A stretch of 64,000 nucleotides of DNA from Deltaproteobacteria bacterium (GTDB lineage Bacteria; Desulfobacterota; Desulfarculia; JACQYL01): contig JACQYL010000119.1 of NCBI GenBank assembly GCA_016208165.1, forward strand, positions 62,947-126,946. The letters run 5' to 3'. This document shows positions 35,704-45,467 of the stretch, piece after piece (the first letter of the stretch is position 1; every line of letters begins with the position of its first letter). The notes below the pieces were generated by a model, which searched no databases, had not been told where the DNA came from, and saw only the letters and a program-made list of their open reading frames with translations. The position numbers and the translations under genes were made by a program.

Positions 35704-36154
35704 TCTCCTGATCAAGCTTTTCGGACCAGAAAACGTTCAGGAAGAGGATTACGAGCGCTGCGGTTTTCACCTCAGGCTCTCCCTGAGTCCCGTGGAACTC
35801 GCGCCGCTGGGCAACAGCATGCGGGATATGGGATTCGTCCTGGAGTACATAACCGCCGTAGACCGCATCACCCACCTCGAACTAGTCTACATGTTTGGTT
35901 CTTTTGAAGTTCTTTGCCGAATAAAGGTTCAAGTTGCCACGGCCAAGGGAGAAATGGTTCCGAGCCTGATGGGCTTCTTCCGCGCGGCGGATTGGCATGA
36001 GCGGGAAGTGTATGACATGTTCGGCCAAAGCTTTGCAGGGCGGGACCGGATAGAACGCATTCTGTTGCCCGACGATGCCGATTACCACCCGCTCCTGAAG
36101 GACTTTTTCAGCAAGGAGTCGGACTTCTACGAAGCTTTCGATTCGGATGGGTAA
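35678..36154 (+). CDS. nuoC: NADH-quinone oxidoreductase subunit C
   Basis: A 158-residue peripheral-arm subunit. The conserved C-terminal signature is present ([18 protein letters not shown] then [17 protein letters not shown]). The ATG at 35678 overlaps the end of nuoB by 26 nt, so translational coupling is likely. It is separate from nuoD, not fused as in E. coli. Confidence 0.9.
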   Translation: MGLSEKKRDLLIKLFGPENVQEEDYERCGFHLRLSLSPVELAPLGNSMRDMGFVLEYITAVDRITHLELVYMFGSFEVLCRIKVQVATAKGEMVPSLMGFFRAADWHEREVYDMFGQSFAGRDRIERILLPDDADYHPLLKDFFSKESDFYEAFDSDG

Positions 36155-36156
36155 GC

Positions 36157-37272
36157 ATGCTTCCCGGAAAGACACTGACAGGCGACACCTTCTATTTGAA
36201 CCTGGGTCCCCAACACCCCAGCACGCACGGGGTCCTGCGTCTCCTCCTGAGACTGGACGGGGAATGGATCGTCGAGGCCGACCCGATTATCGGATACAGC
36301 CACCGGGCGCACGAGCACATGGCGCAGAACCGGACGTACGCCCAGTTCTTTCCGAATACGAGCCGTATGGATTACCTCGCCGCTCTCATGTACAACCATG
36401 CATACTGTCTTGCCGTGGAAAAAGCCTGCGGTATTGCTCCTCCTCCCCGCGCCGAATACATTCGCATGATCTGCGCCGAGCTCAATCGCATATCCAGTCA
36501 TCTTCTCTGGTTTGGAACGTTCCTGCTGGACCTCGGAGGGATCACGCCTTTTCTGTACAGCTTCGACGACCGGGAAGACATTCTGGATATTCTTGGCGAG
36601 GTAACGGGCAGCCGGTTGACTTATTCCTACTGCCGATTCGGCGGCGTTCGGGACGATATCAACGACCGGTTCATCGAGCGTATTCGTGCGTTCATCCCCA
36701 AATTGCGTTCCAGGTTTAAAGACTATGACACTCTGGTGACCAAGAACGTGATTTTCGTGAACCGGACACGGAACGTGGGGGTCATATCCAAGGAAATGGC
36801 AGGTCAATACGCCGTGACGGGGCCCTGCTTGCGGGCTTCCGGCATACCGTATGATATCCGAAGGATGGAGCCCTACAGCTTGTACCCCGAAGTCGACTTC
36901 GAGATCCCCGTGGGGGAAAAAGGAGATTGCTACGACCGATATCAGGTTCGGATGGCTGAAATGGAACAAAGCCTTCGCATCATAGAGCAGGCGACGGACC
37001 GCATACCTGAAGGTCCTTGCCTTGCCTCGGGGATTCCACTGTATATCAGGCCTCCGGAAGGCGAGTACCATTTCAGCTATGAGAGCCCGAGAGGACATCT
37101 GGGAATCTATTTCGTTTCCGATGGCAGCCGGATTCCATACCGCATGAAATGGCGAACCCCTTCCTTCAGTAATTTGAGCATCATACCCGCCATTTTACCG
37201 GATACTCTGGTTGCGGACACCATCGCGATTTTGGGCAGCATAGATGTCGTGATTCCGGAAATCGACCGTTAG
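36157..37272 (+). CDS. nuoD: NADH-quinone oxidoreductase subunit D
   Basis: A 371-residue subunit related to the [NiFe]-hydrogenase large subunit and forming part of the quinone pocket. The opening [23 protein letters not shown] and the middle [16 protein letters not shown] are diagnostic. The hydrogenase Ni-ligand Cys pairs are absent, as expected for complex I. It starts 2 nt after nuoC. Confidence 0.93.
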   Translation: MLPGKTLTGDTFYLNLGPQHPSTHGVLRLLLRLDGEWIVEADPIIGYSHRAHEHMAQNRTYAQFFPNTSRMDYLAALMYNHAYCLAVEKACGIAPPPRAEYIRMICAELNRISSHLLWFGTFLLDLGGITPFLYSFDDREDILDILGEVTGSRLTYSYCRFGGVRDDINDRFIERIRAFIPKLRSRFKDYDTLVTKNVIFVNRTRNVGVISKEMAGQYAVTGPCLRASGIPYDIRRMEPYSLYPEVDFEIPVGEKGDCYDRYQVRMAEMEQSLRIIEQATDRIPEGPCLASGIPLYIRPPEGEYHFSYESPRGHLGIYFVSDGSRIPYRMKWRTPSFSNLSIIPAILPDTLVADTIAILGSIDVVIPEIDR

Positions 37273-37280
37273 GACAAGAC

Positions 37281-38300
37281 ATGGGTGACAGCCGCATCGT
37301 TCAATTGGGGGATTCCGCCTACCAGGCCGTTGTCTCATTCCTGGGAATCGATCTCCTTGTGGGTATCGTCGGATTGCTCCTCACCCTTCTGCTCGTCGGC
37401 GTGAACCCGCTGTTCCTCGTGTGGCTTGAACGCAAGGTGTCGGCGCATATCCAGCTCAGGATCGGCCCAAAAGAGGTCGGACCGTTCGGCCTCCTTCAGA
37501 CCGTAGCGGACACCGTCAAACTGATCTCGAAGGAACTCATCACTCCCCGTCCGGCCAGTCGTGTTCTGTTCGTCCTCAGCCCCATTCTCGTATTCGCTCC
37601 CACACTCGCCGCGTTCGTTGTCCTGCCCTTCGGTCAACACCTCCAGGTCCGGGACCTCAATGTCGGCGTTATTCTGATCTTTTCGTTCGCGAGCCTGAAC
37701 GTATTGGCTATTCTGGTGGGCGGCTGGGCGAGCAACAACAAATACGCTCTTCTCGGCGCCATCCGGTCGGTGGCCCAAAATGTGGCTTACGAGATCCCGC
37801 TCCTATTGTCGGCGATGAGTGTGGCCATCATGGTCGGCTCGCTCCGCATGCAGGCCATTGTTGACGCTCAGCAAACCGTTTGGTTCGTATTTTATCAACC
37901 CGTAGCGGCCATCATCTACCTGATCGGCGCCACGGCCGAAACGAACCGCGCTCCCTTCGATATCCCCGAGGCGGAAAGCGAACTCGTGGCGGGGTTTCAT
38001 ACGGAATATTCGGGCATGAGGTTCGCGCTGTTCTTTTTGGCCGAATATACCAACATGTTCATTGTGGCTTCCGTTGCTACGACCTTTTTTTTTGGAGGAT
38101 GGCGCGGGCCCTTTTGGGACGGTCCATGGTGGTTCATCCTCAAGGTATACGTCCTCATCTTTGGAGTCATGTGGGTGCGCTGGACGTTTCCCCGTCTCAG
38201 GTTTGACCAGCTCATGAATTTCGCGTGGAAGGTCCTGATTCCGCTGGCTATGGCAAACCTGCTTGTGACGGGCCTCGTGATGAAGCTGATACGAAACTAG
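37281..38300 (+). CDS. nuoH: NADH-quinone oxidoreductase subunit H
   Basis: A 339-residue membrane subunit with about eight helices, linking the quinone site to the proton channels. Signatures are [41 protein letters not shown] and the C-terminal [17 protein letters not shown]. It follows nuoD by 8 nt. Confidence 0.94.
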   Translation: MGDSRIVQLGDSAYQAVVSFLGIDLLVGIVGLLLTLLLVGVNPLFLVWLERKVSAHIQLRIGPKEVGPFGLLQTVADTVKLISKELITPRPASRVLFVLSPILVFAPTLAAFVVLPFGQHLQVRDLNVGVILIFSFASLNVLAILVGGWASNNKYALLGAIRSVAQNVAYEIPLLLSAMSVAIMVGSLRMQAIVDAQQTVWFVFYQPVAAIIYLIGATAETNRAPFDIPEAESELVAGFHTEYSGMRFALFFLAEYTNMFIVASVATTFFFGGWRGPFWDGPWWFILKVYVLIFGVMWVRWTFPRLRFDQLMNFAWKVLIPLAMANLLVTGLVMKLIRN

Positions 38301-38310
38301 GTCCTATCCG

Positions 38311-38763
38311 ATGAATGCCGTATTCGCCTATTTTTGGGATATCCTTTCAGGCGCCTGGAGCCTGGTTGCCGGTATGGGCGTGACCCTCCGATACATGTTC
38401 AAACCAACGGTCACGGTTCAATATCCCCGACACAGACTGGAGTTGCCCGAGGCGTACAGGGGGCACATCGAGCTGGTAACATACTCCGACCTCCATTCCC
38501 ACCACTGCGTGGCCTGCGGTCTGTGTTTCAGAATATGCCCGAGCAACGTCATCAAGGTCCAGGGATTCAAAGAACGGGCATCGGACTTGAATCGTGCTCG
38601 CTTCTTCATGATTGATTTTTCCCGGTGCTCTTTGTGCGGACTCTGTGTCGAAGTTTGCCCCGTGAACGCCCTCAAGCTGTCCAAGGTATACGATCAGTCG
38701 GGCAGAAGCCGCTTTTCGGCCGTCATAGACCTTATCGAATTTCAGAAACGATCGGAAGGTTAG
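38311..38763 (+). CDS. nuoI: NADH-quinone oxidoreductase subunit I
   Basis: A 150-residue ferredoxin-like subunit with two [4Fe-4S] clusters, N6a and N6b: CVACGLCFRICPSNVI and CSLCGLCVEVCPVNALKLS. The N-terminus (WSLVAGMGVTLRYMFKPTVTVQYP) anchors it against the membrane arm. nuoJ starts immediately after its stop codon. Confidence 0.93.
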   Translation: MNAVFAYFWDILSGAWSLVAGMGVTLRYMFKPTVTVQYPRHRLELPEAYRGHIELVTYSDLHSHHCVACGLCFRICPSNVIKVQGFKERASDLNRARFFMIDFSRCSLCGLCVEVCPVNALKLSKVYDQSGRSRFSAVIDLIEFQKRSEG

Positions 38764-39339
38764 ATGGGGACCATCAGTCAATACATACGACCCGAGGTGC
38801 TCCAATACGGGGCTTTTGCGTTTATCCTGCTCCTCACCTTCGGTGGCGCCCTTCTCGCCGTTCTGCACAAAAATATCGTTTACAACGTAATGGGACTGGT
38901 CACGTCCCTGCTGGGCGTGGCCGGGATTTTCCTGTTTCTGGGCAGTCCATTCCTGGCCGTCATGGAGATCCTGATCTACGTCGGAGCGATCTGTATCGCC
39001 ATCGTTTTCGCCATCATGCTTTCGCAGCCCATGCATCTGCAAATACCTCCCCGATGGCGTCCAAAGGTTGTTCTTTCATTCCTGATCAGTGTGGCTGTCT
39101 TCGTGTCGTTCAGCGTCATCGTTTTCAAGACGTCCTGGCAGGCGGCGGTGGAAAGAGGGGAAGACTGGAGCGTTGCGAGGATAGGCGTCTTGCTGCTGAC
39201 CCGGTACGAGCTTCTGTTCGAATTGATTTCGCTCGTATTGCTGGTGGCGATCCTGGGCTCCATCATCACGGCCAGAGGGGTCCGCAGTGAGGAAGAGGAA
39301 CGGCCGGAAGTTCCGGGAGAAGGGGGTAAGACCGCGTGA
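38764..39339 (+). CDS. nuoJ: NADH-quinone oxidoreductase subunit J
   Basis: A 191-residue membrane subunit with five predicted helices. The family signature is visible as EILIYVGAICIAIVFAIML in helix 3. It overlaps nuoK by 4 nt (GTGA). Confidence 0.9.
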   Translation: MGTISQYIRPEVLQYGAFAFILLLTFGGALLAVLHKNIVYNVMGLVTSLLGVAGIFLFLGSPFLAVMEILIYVGAICIAIVFAIMLSQPMHLQIPPRWRPKVVLSFLISVAVFVSFSVIVFKTSWQAAVERGEDWSVARIGVLLLTRYELLFELISLVLLVAILGSIITARGVRSEEEERPEVPGEGGKTA

Positions 39340-39644
39340 ACAGCCTGTCTTTTTATCTTTTTGTAGCGCTGGCCCTGTTCGGGATCGGCCTGTTCGGGCT
39401 CCTGCAGCGTCGGTCTCTGATCGGAATGCTCATCAGCATCGAGCTGATGCTCAACGGCGCAAGCATCAATTTTATGGCGTTCAACCGGTTCCTGGCACCG
39501 GATCCGGCGGTCGGGCAGATCCTGACGCTGTTCGTAATGGGGATAGCTGCAGCGGAAGCGGCCATTGCGCTCAGTTTGATCCTTTCCCTCTTCAGGAGAA
39601 TCCGCTCGATCAATATCGAACGGGCAGACCATTTCAGAGGATAG
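39336..39644 (+). CDS. nuoK: NADH-quinone oxidoreductase subunit K
   Basis: A 102-residue three-helix membrane subunit. It shows the conserved pattern LIGMLISIELMLNGASINFMAF with the proton-path Glu, and AAEAAIALSLILSLFR with the second Glu. The start is the GTG overlapping the nuoJ stop. Confidence 0.93.
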   Translation: MNSLSFYLFVALALFGIGLFGLLQRRSLIGMLISIELMLNGASINFMAFNRFLAPDPAVGQILTLFVMGIAAAEAAIALSLILSLFRRIRSINIERADHFRG

Positions 39645-39651
39645 ACGACCC

Positions 39652-41550
39652 ATGACCACGCAAGCTCCAACGGAATTCCAGCTTCTCGTCGTGCTGACCG
39701 CCATGGGTTTGCCCTTGGTTTCCTTCTTTGTCCTCTTCTTCTGTTTGAGAAAGCACACGGCCTCTTCCCTGAGCGTAAGTCTGTTCTGCTCGGCAATCCC
39801 TCTGGTCTGCGCCTATTATCTGTTGATCTCCCTCTGGGACTCGAAGGCGCCCATTCTATTTGAAACGATCTGGATGAGGGGCGGGGAAGCCAGCGTCTCG
39901 TTCGGCTTTTTGTTGGATCCCATCAGCCTGCTGATGCTGTGTATCGTGGCCACTATCAGTTTTCTGGTGCAGGTGTATTCTTTGGGTTACATGGCGGGGG
40001 ACCCGGGCATCACGCGCTATTACAGCTTTCTGTCCATATTCGCCTGGTCCATGATCAGCATGGTGGTGGCTCCGGGGCTGATGCAGCTCTACGTTTTCTG
40101 GGAACTCGTGGGACTCTCGAGCTATCTTCTCATCGGGTTCTGGCATCACAAGTTCAGCGCATCCCAAGCCGGGAAAAAAGCGTTCGTCATGACGCGCCTG
40201 GGAGACCTGGGATTCTTTCTCGGCATTGTCATTCTGCTCCTGAACTTCGGCGACCTGTCCATCCTGAACCTGAATCACGAGGCATTGCACAAGCTCCCAC
40301 CCTCGCTGGTCACCACCTGCGCCGTGCTGATTTTTTGCGGAGTGATCGGTAAGTCGGCTCAATTTCCACTGCTTACATGGCTTCCCGACGCCATGGAAGG
40401 TCCCACTCCCGTGAGCGCGTTGCTCCACTCGGCCACGATGGTGGCGGCGGGAGTGTACCTGACCGGCCGTCTTTTCCCATTCTTCCAAGGGTCTCCCGAG
40501 GCTCTGGCGGTGGTTCTTCTCATAGGCGCCTTGACCATGATCCTCTCCTCGACCATGGCCATGGTGGCAAGAGATATCAAGCAGGTATGGGCGTATTCCA
40601 CGGTAAGTCAGTTGGGTTATATGCTGATGGGTCTGGGCGCCGGAAGCTATTTCAGCGGTATATTCCATCTGACCACGCACGCCGCCTTCAAAGCGCTTCT
40701 GTTTCTCTGCTCGGGGGTCTTCATTCACCATTTCGAGACCAACGATTTTTTTCAAATCTCGAGACGAGGGGGCCGCAGCCTGAAAATCCCCATGATCGCC
40801 ATTACCGTTGCCGGGTGCGGTCTGGCGGGAATATTCCCATTCGCGGGTTTCTTCTCGAAGGAAGCGGTGCTGGGCGCATTGGTCCATCTTCCGAATAAGA
40901 CATGGATCATCGCCGGACTCGCGGGCGCTTTCATGACGGCGTACTATACCTTTCGCCTGCTGTTTGTTCTCTGGCTGCCGCGGACCGGGTCCGATACTTC
41001 CTCCGAACACGGTCACCACGCGTCCGGTCACGCCTCTCACGCGGAAGCCGGTTACTGGGCCATGGCCGTTCCGCTGTTGATCCTGGCGGCGGCTACTGCG
41101 ATTCTGGGATTCACGGGCGGCCCGCTTGAGTCCTTTCTCGTTTCCCACGGCGCACATGCGGCCCCGGCCCATGCTGAATGGCTCGTGTGGGCCTCGATTG
41201 TGCTCGTGGTTTCAGGGGTGGGACTGGCGTGGTTCGAGTTTGGACGGAAAGCCGCGCGACAGGAAGGCTTCTTGAGCCGGTTGCCGTTCCTGGAAAACCT
41301 GTTTATGAATCGATGGTACATCGACCATTTCTACAGGAAGTTCGTTGACTACGCGATTTACGGAGGCTTCAGCCGCGCATTCACTCTGAATGACCGCCGC
41401 GTGATCGACGGGGCCGTTGACGGACTGTCCAAAGCCATCCGCGGAAGCGGTTGGCTTATGAGCTTCAGTCAAAGCGGGAAACTTCAATATAACCTCTTTT
41501 TTCTTGCATTGGGTATCGCTCTGCTGGGTCTGTTTTTTCTGTTCGTATGA
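39652..41550 (+). CDS. nuoL: NADH-quinone oxidoreductase subunit L
   Basis: A 632-residue antiporter-like membrane subunit. Conserved segments are FGFLLDPISLLMLCIVATISF, FWELVGLSSYLLIGFW, KSAQFPLLTWLPDAMEGPTP and HATMVAAG-type SALLHSATMVAAGVYL. A His-rich loop (EHGHHASGHASHAEAG) lies near residue 450. The C-terminal lateral-helix region is present, so it is complete. Confidence 0.94.
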   Translation: MTTQAPTEFQLLVVLTAMGLPLVSFFVLFFCLRKHTASSLSVSLFCSAIPLVCAYYLLISLWDSKAPILFETIWMRGGEASVSFGFLLDPISLLMLCIVATISFLVQVYSLGYMAGDPGITRYYSFLSIFAWSMISMVVAPGLMQLYVFWELVGLSSYLLIGFWHHKFSASQAGKKAFVMTRLGDLGFFLGIVILLLNFGDLSILNLNHEALHKLPPSLVTTCAVLIFCGVIGKSAQFPLLTWLPDAMEGPTPVSALLHSATMVAAGVYLTGRLFPFFQGSPEALAVVLLIGALTMILSSTMAMVARDIKQVWAYSTVSQLGYMLMGLGAGSYFSGIFHLTTHAAFKALLFLCSGVFIHHFETNDFFQISRRGGRSLKIPMIAITVAGCGLAGIFPFAGFFSKEAVLGALVHLPNKTWIIAGLAGAFMTAYYTFRLLFVLWLPRTGSDTSSEHGHHASGHASHAEAGYWAMAVPLLILAAATAILGFTGGPLESFLVSHGAHAAPAHAEWLVWASIVLVVSGVGLAWFEFGRKAARQEGFLSRLPFLENLFMNRWYIDHFYRKFVDYAIYGGFSRAFTLNDRRVIDGAVDGLSKAIRGSGWLMSFSQSGKLQYNLFFLALGIALLGLFFLFV

Positions 41551-41595
41551 GCCGGTGAACCATTTTAGCGTATGTACGGATCGGGTCGTGAAATC

Positions 41596-43062
41596 ATGGT
41601 GACGTCTTTTCCATACTTGTCGGCCATCTGTTATTGCCCGCTAGTGGCGGTGCTGATCATCCTGTTCCTGCCACCCGACCGCAAAAACGCCATTCGCTGG
41701 ATTTCCGTCGCATCGGGGGCGGTGTCCCTGGCTCTGACACTGGCCATCTACGTAATGTACGACAGGAGCGTAGGTGGATTCCAGTTTGTCGAGAGGGCCA
41801 CATGGGTAGAGAGTTTAGGGATTCACTACTACTTCGCCGTTGACGGGATCAATCTCCCCATGGTGCTGCTGACTAGCATCACGTTGCTCACCGGCGTGTG
41901 GACCATGTGGGGACTCGAAACAAGAGTCAAAGAGTATTTTGCGCTGATGCTGTTCATGGTGGTGGGCGTATACGGCGTGTTCCTATCCCTGGACCTGTTT
42001 TTCCTTTTTGTTTTTTACGACGTGTCCCTGTTCCCCATGTACCCCTTGATCGCGATCTGGGGTACTACACGCAAGGAATACGGCGCGTTGAAGTTGACGC
42101 TGTATTTGCTGGCCGGCTCGGCCCTGGTGCTTCCCGGAATTCTTTACGTGTACTTCCAAGCATGGATCTTCACCTTCGACCTGGTGCAGATTGCTCAGGT
42201 GGGCTTGCCGAAGAACGCACAATTGATCGCCTTTTTTCTGTTTCTCTTCGGATTCGGCGTGCTGGCGGGCCTATGGCCATTCCATACGTGGTCGCCCGTG
42301 GGCCACGTCGCCGCCCCCACGGCGGTTTCCATGATTCACGCCGGCGTGCTCATGAAGCTTGGAGCTTATGGAGTTCTGAGGGTCGGCATGTTCCTGTGTC
42401 CCCTGGGGTTGGAGCATTGGGCGCCCCTTATGGCGGTTCTGGCCACAATCGGAATCGTTTACGGAGCCTTTGTCGGTCTGGCTCAGACCGATTTGAAATA
42501 CGTTATAGGCTACTCCTCGGTAAGTCACATGGGCCTGGTCAGTCTGGGCCTGGCCACGGCGACCGTGGGCGGCATCAACGGAGCCGTGTTCCAGATGTTT
42601 TCCCACGGCGTTATGACGGCGCTGCTCTTTTCGAGTGTCGGCCATCTGTACGACAAAACCCACACCAAAATGATCCCGGAACTGGGTGGAATGGCGAAGG
42701 TGATGCCCGCCACCAGTTTCTTCTTCATCTTTGCGGCCCTGGCCGGCATCGGAGTTCCCTGTCTGTCCAGCTTTTGGGCCGAGCTTCTGGTCTTTATCCA
42801 TGCCTTCAGGGTGTATCCGGTATTAGGACTCTTCGCCATTCTCGGACTCGTGGTCAGCGCCCTGTTTATGCTTAGAGTGGCTCAAAAAGCGTTTTATGGG
42901 GAAAAGAACACGCGTTTTGCCGACAAGCCGGACATGAGCCTCATTATGCGATTTCCCCGCGCCATGCTGGCTGGAACCCTGCTGCTCTTCGGACTATTAC
43001 CCCGTCTGATGCTCGATCTGATCAACGGTTCCGTGTCCGTTTTCGTGCAGGGATTGAAATGA
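41596..43062 (+). CDS. nuoM: NADH-quinone oxidoreductase subunit M
   Basis: A 488-residue antiporter-like membrane subunit. Motifs are YYFAVDGINLPMVLLTSITLL, LFFLFVFYDVSLFPMYPLI and WPFHTWSPVGHVAAPTAVSM. In the usual FEWMLIP-type segment the conserved Glu is replaced: FVFYDVSLFPMY has Asp where most NuoM proteins have Glu. An alternative start at 41572 adds eight residues; neither start has a clear ribosome binding site, and 41596 fits the family length better. Confidence 0.9.
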   Translation: MVTSFPYLSAICYCPLVAVLIILFLPPDRKNAIRWISVASGAVSLALTLAIYVMYDRSVGGFQFVERATWVESLGIHYYFAVDGINLPMVLLTSITLLTGVWTMWGLETRVKEYFALMLFMVVGVYGVFLSLDLFFLFVFYDVSLFPMYPLIAIWGTTRKEYGALKLTLYLLAGSALVLPGILYVYFQAWIFTFDLVQIAQVGLPKNAQLIAFFLFLFGFGVLAGLWPFHTWSPVGHVAAPTAVSMIHAGVLMKLGAYGVLRVGMFLCPLGLEHWAPLMAVLATIGIVYGAFVGLAQTDLKYVIGYSSVSHMGLVSLGLATATVGGINGAVFQMFSHGVMTALLFSSVGHLYDKTHTKMIPELGGMAKVMPATSFFFIFAALAGIGVPCLSSFWAELLVFIHAFRVYPVLGLFAILGLVVSALFMLRVAQKAFYGEKNTRFADKPDMSLIMRFPRAMLAGTLLLFGLLPRLMLDLINGSVSVFVQGLK

Positions 43063-43158
43063 CGGGATTTCATCGATGACGAAAAACCGAGGTGCTGACT
43101 CGGACTCAAGTAGTTTCAGGGAATCCGGGGCGCAGAAACATACAAACGGGTCTAAACC

Positions 43159-44592
43159 ATGACTTCGTCGATCCTTCTCTTTCTACCCGAACTGTTCTAT
43201 CTGATGCTGTCGTTGCTGCTGTTCTTTGCATCCTTGAGCGACCATCCGAATCCACGGCGAACGTATCTTGTGCTTCTAGTGTTATCCGCCGTCGGAATCG
43301 TTCTAAGCGCGCTCTCGTTGAACCGGGAAGGCTTCCTGTTCTTCGACGCCTACAGGGTGGACCTGTTCAGCCAGATCTTCAAGTTGTTCCTATCGGTGGC
43401 CTATTTTCTGGTGATCACCGCCTGTAGTGAACTCAAGGGAGTTCGAGAGAGATACCATTCTGAATTTTTCCTGTTTCTGACCACGTGCACCGCCGGCATG
43501 ATGCTCATGGTGAGCGCCGTCGAGCTGATGACCATATACATCTCGTTGGAGCTTTCTTCGTTCTCTCTGTATATCCTCGTGCCCATGCGCAAAGGGAAAA
43601 ACTTCGACGTCGAGGCCGGGGTGAAATACCTCTTTATCGGTATGACGGCCTCGTGTGTCATGCTTTTCGGAATGAGTTATGTGTTCGGAGTAATGCACAC
43701 CACGTATCTTTCCGAGATGGCGGGCAAATTGCCTCTGGTCATACGGGAACCAGGGGCCATGATCGGCCTTCTGCTTCTCTTGTCGGGCTTTCTGTTCAAA
43801 CTGGCGTCCGTTCCTTTCCACTTCTGGGCGCCCGACGTGTATCAGGGCGCGGCCAACCGGGTAACCACTTTCATCGCCACGGTCTCGAAGATAGCCGCAG
43901 TGGCTCTGTTGATCCGGTTGACCTCTCTCGTGGGCGTTCCCAGCAAATACCTTACGGATGCGCTGACCATTCTGGCCGTGGTCTCGATGTCGCTGGGCAA
44001 TCTGGTGGCCATCGTACAGAAGGACCTGAAACGGATGCTGGCGTACAGCGCTATCTCCCATGCGGGATATATCATGGTGGGCATCATCAACATGACCGAT
44101 CTGGGTTACTCGTCCGCGGTTTTTTACATTGCCGCTTACGCTCTCATGAATTTCGCGGCTTTTATGGTAGTCGTACAACTTGCCGCGGAAGGCCAGGATT
44201 TGAGAATTGCGGATCTGGCCGGTTTGAGCCGAAGATCGCCCCTATTGGCCTTGACATTGATGATGGCGTTGTTCTCGCTGGCCGGCATCCCTCCCACGGT
44301 CGGGTTCACAGGGAAATTTCTCGTTTTCGCCGCCGCCGTGGAAAACGACCTCTTGTGGCTCGCGATCTTCGGGATGGTCAATGCCACAATAAGCCTTTAC
44401 TACTATCTGATGGTGATCAAAGCGGCCTACATTGTCGAACCGGAACAGGAGGAGCCGCTGGTTCAAATCAGCGGCCCCATCCGGCTGCTTAATTACACGC
44501 TGATTTCGGCCATGATCTATCTGGGGGTCTTTCCCACGCAGCTGTATGACATCGCACATGAAGCTGTTCGGACTCTGCTTATGGGGAGATAA
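43159..44592 (+). CDS. nuoN: NADH-quinone oxidoreductase subunit N
   Basis: A 477-residue antiporter-like membrane subunit. Motifs are YISLELSSFSLYILVP, KLASVPFHFWAPDVYQGA and RMLAYSAISHAGYIMVGI. It is separated from nuoM by 96 bp, the largest gap in the operon. The end of the gene contains the GGGGAG that serves the next start codon. Confidence 0.93.
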   Translation: MTSSILLFLPELFYLMLSLLLFFASLSDHPNPRRTYLVLLVLSAVGIVLSALSLNREGFLFFDAYRVDLFSQIFKLFLSVAYFLVITACSELKGVRERYHSEFFLFLTTCTAGMMLMVSAVELMTIYISLELSSFSLYILVPMRKGKNFDVEAGVKYLFIGMTASCVMLFGMSYVFGVMHTTYLSEMAGKLPLVIREPGAMIGLLLLLSGFLFKLASVPFHFWAPDVYQGAANRVTTFIATVSKIAAVALLIRLTSLVGVPSKYLTDALTILAVVSMSLGNLVAIVQKDLKRMLAYSAISHAGYIMVGIINMTDLGYSSAVFYIAAYALMNFAAFMVVVQLAAEGQDLRIADLAGLSRRSPLLALTLMMALFSLAGIPPTVGFTGKFLVFAAAVENDLLWLAIFGMVNATISLYYYLMVIKAAYIVEPEQEEPLVQISGPIRLLNYTLISAMIYLGVFPTQLYDIAHEAVRTLLMGR

Positions 44593-44595
44593 TCC

Positions 44596-45423
44596 GTGTT
44601 CAATCCTGACGACACTCATTCGGCCGTTCGGCTCGCCGGCAGTCCGATCGCGGGCATATCGCTGGTGGGCGGCCTGCTCAAGCCGCTTTTCCGGAAGAGG
44701 AAGGAACAGCTCGAAGAGGCCATCCGCCCCGTTCCTGCAAGAAAACCGGCCGGACCCGATTTGAAAGGACCGGCCCACTACACGTTTTGCTCACATCCGA
44801 TGTGCCGTTGCAGTTCAGGAGAGCTTATCGGGGAGGTCCGTAAACAGGCAAAAACCATGGGGCTAAGCCTGACCTTCGAGCCCACGCTGACCCTTTGCTC
44901 GGGCGCCTGTTCCAAGGGGCCCTTTGTCGGAATGCCTGACAACAGAGTATTTTATCACGGATTGAAGCCTCGCCGCGCCCGGCAACTACTCGAAGAAACG
45001 TCCGTTAAGGGTCATATGCTGTTTCCGTTCCTGCTCCTGGACCCCACCACAGTCGCGGACAGCCGCGTGTATTTCGACTGGAGGGAGTCGGTCCTGGTGG
45101 CCATGGAACCCGACTATTGCGTGGTGTCTCTGGTCACCTACCTTTTCGAGCTGAATGCGTCCGAATCCTGCGGCAAATGCTTCCCGTGCAGGTTCGGCGT
45201 ACACAAGTTGGGACGTTTGCTTCGAGAACTTTTGGCAGGAAGAAACGAAGATATCCATATCGAGGAGGTGGCTGAAACGGCCGCCGCCATGAGTAAGGGG
45301 GGGTACTGCGAATTCGCCGAGAAGGTCACGGCCCCCGTGCGCCTGGCGCTCCGGGAGCGAAGAGAGGATTTCGAACGACATCGCACTGAAGGCTGCTCCG
45401 CCGAGGAACGCTTCTTGACGTAG
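44596..45423 (+). CDS. NuoE-ferredoxin / truncated NuoF fusion lacking the NADH/FMN domain
   Basis: A 275-residue protein starting at GTG 44596, 3 nt after nuoN. After a basic N-terminal tail come thioredoxin-like [2Fe-2S] ligands of NuoE type: C65-x4-C70 and C101-x3-C105. The second half matches only the C-terminus of NuoF: ESC192GKC195FPC198RFG plus C238 form the N3 [4Fe-4S] site with family spacing. The roughly 300-residue NuoF domain that binds FMN and NADH, with its Gly-rich loops, is missing. The gene is intact and sits in the operon, so this looks like a designed architecture, not decay. It probably keeps the Fe-S wire while another subunit supplies the flavin. Confidence 0.85.
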   Translation: MFNPDDTHSAVRLAGSPIAGISLVGGLLKPLFRKRKEQLEEAIRPVPARKPAGPDLKGPAHYTFCSHPMCRCSSGELIGEVRKQAKTMGLSLTFEPTLTLCSGACSKGPFVGMPDNRVFYHGLKPRRARQLLEETSVKGHMLFPFLLLDPTTVADSRVYFDWRESVLVAMEPDYCVVSLVTYLFELNASESCGKCFPCRFGVHKLGRLLRELLAGRNEDIHIEEVAETAAAMSKGGYCEFAEKVTAPVRLALRERREDFERHRTEGCSAEERFLT

Positions 45424-45467
45424 CCCGGATCCTTTGGGGCCGGAGGACTACAGGGGAATATCCGCCC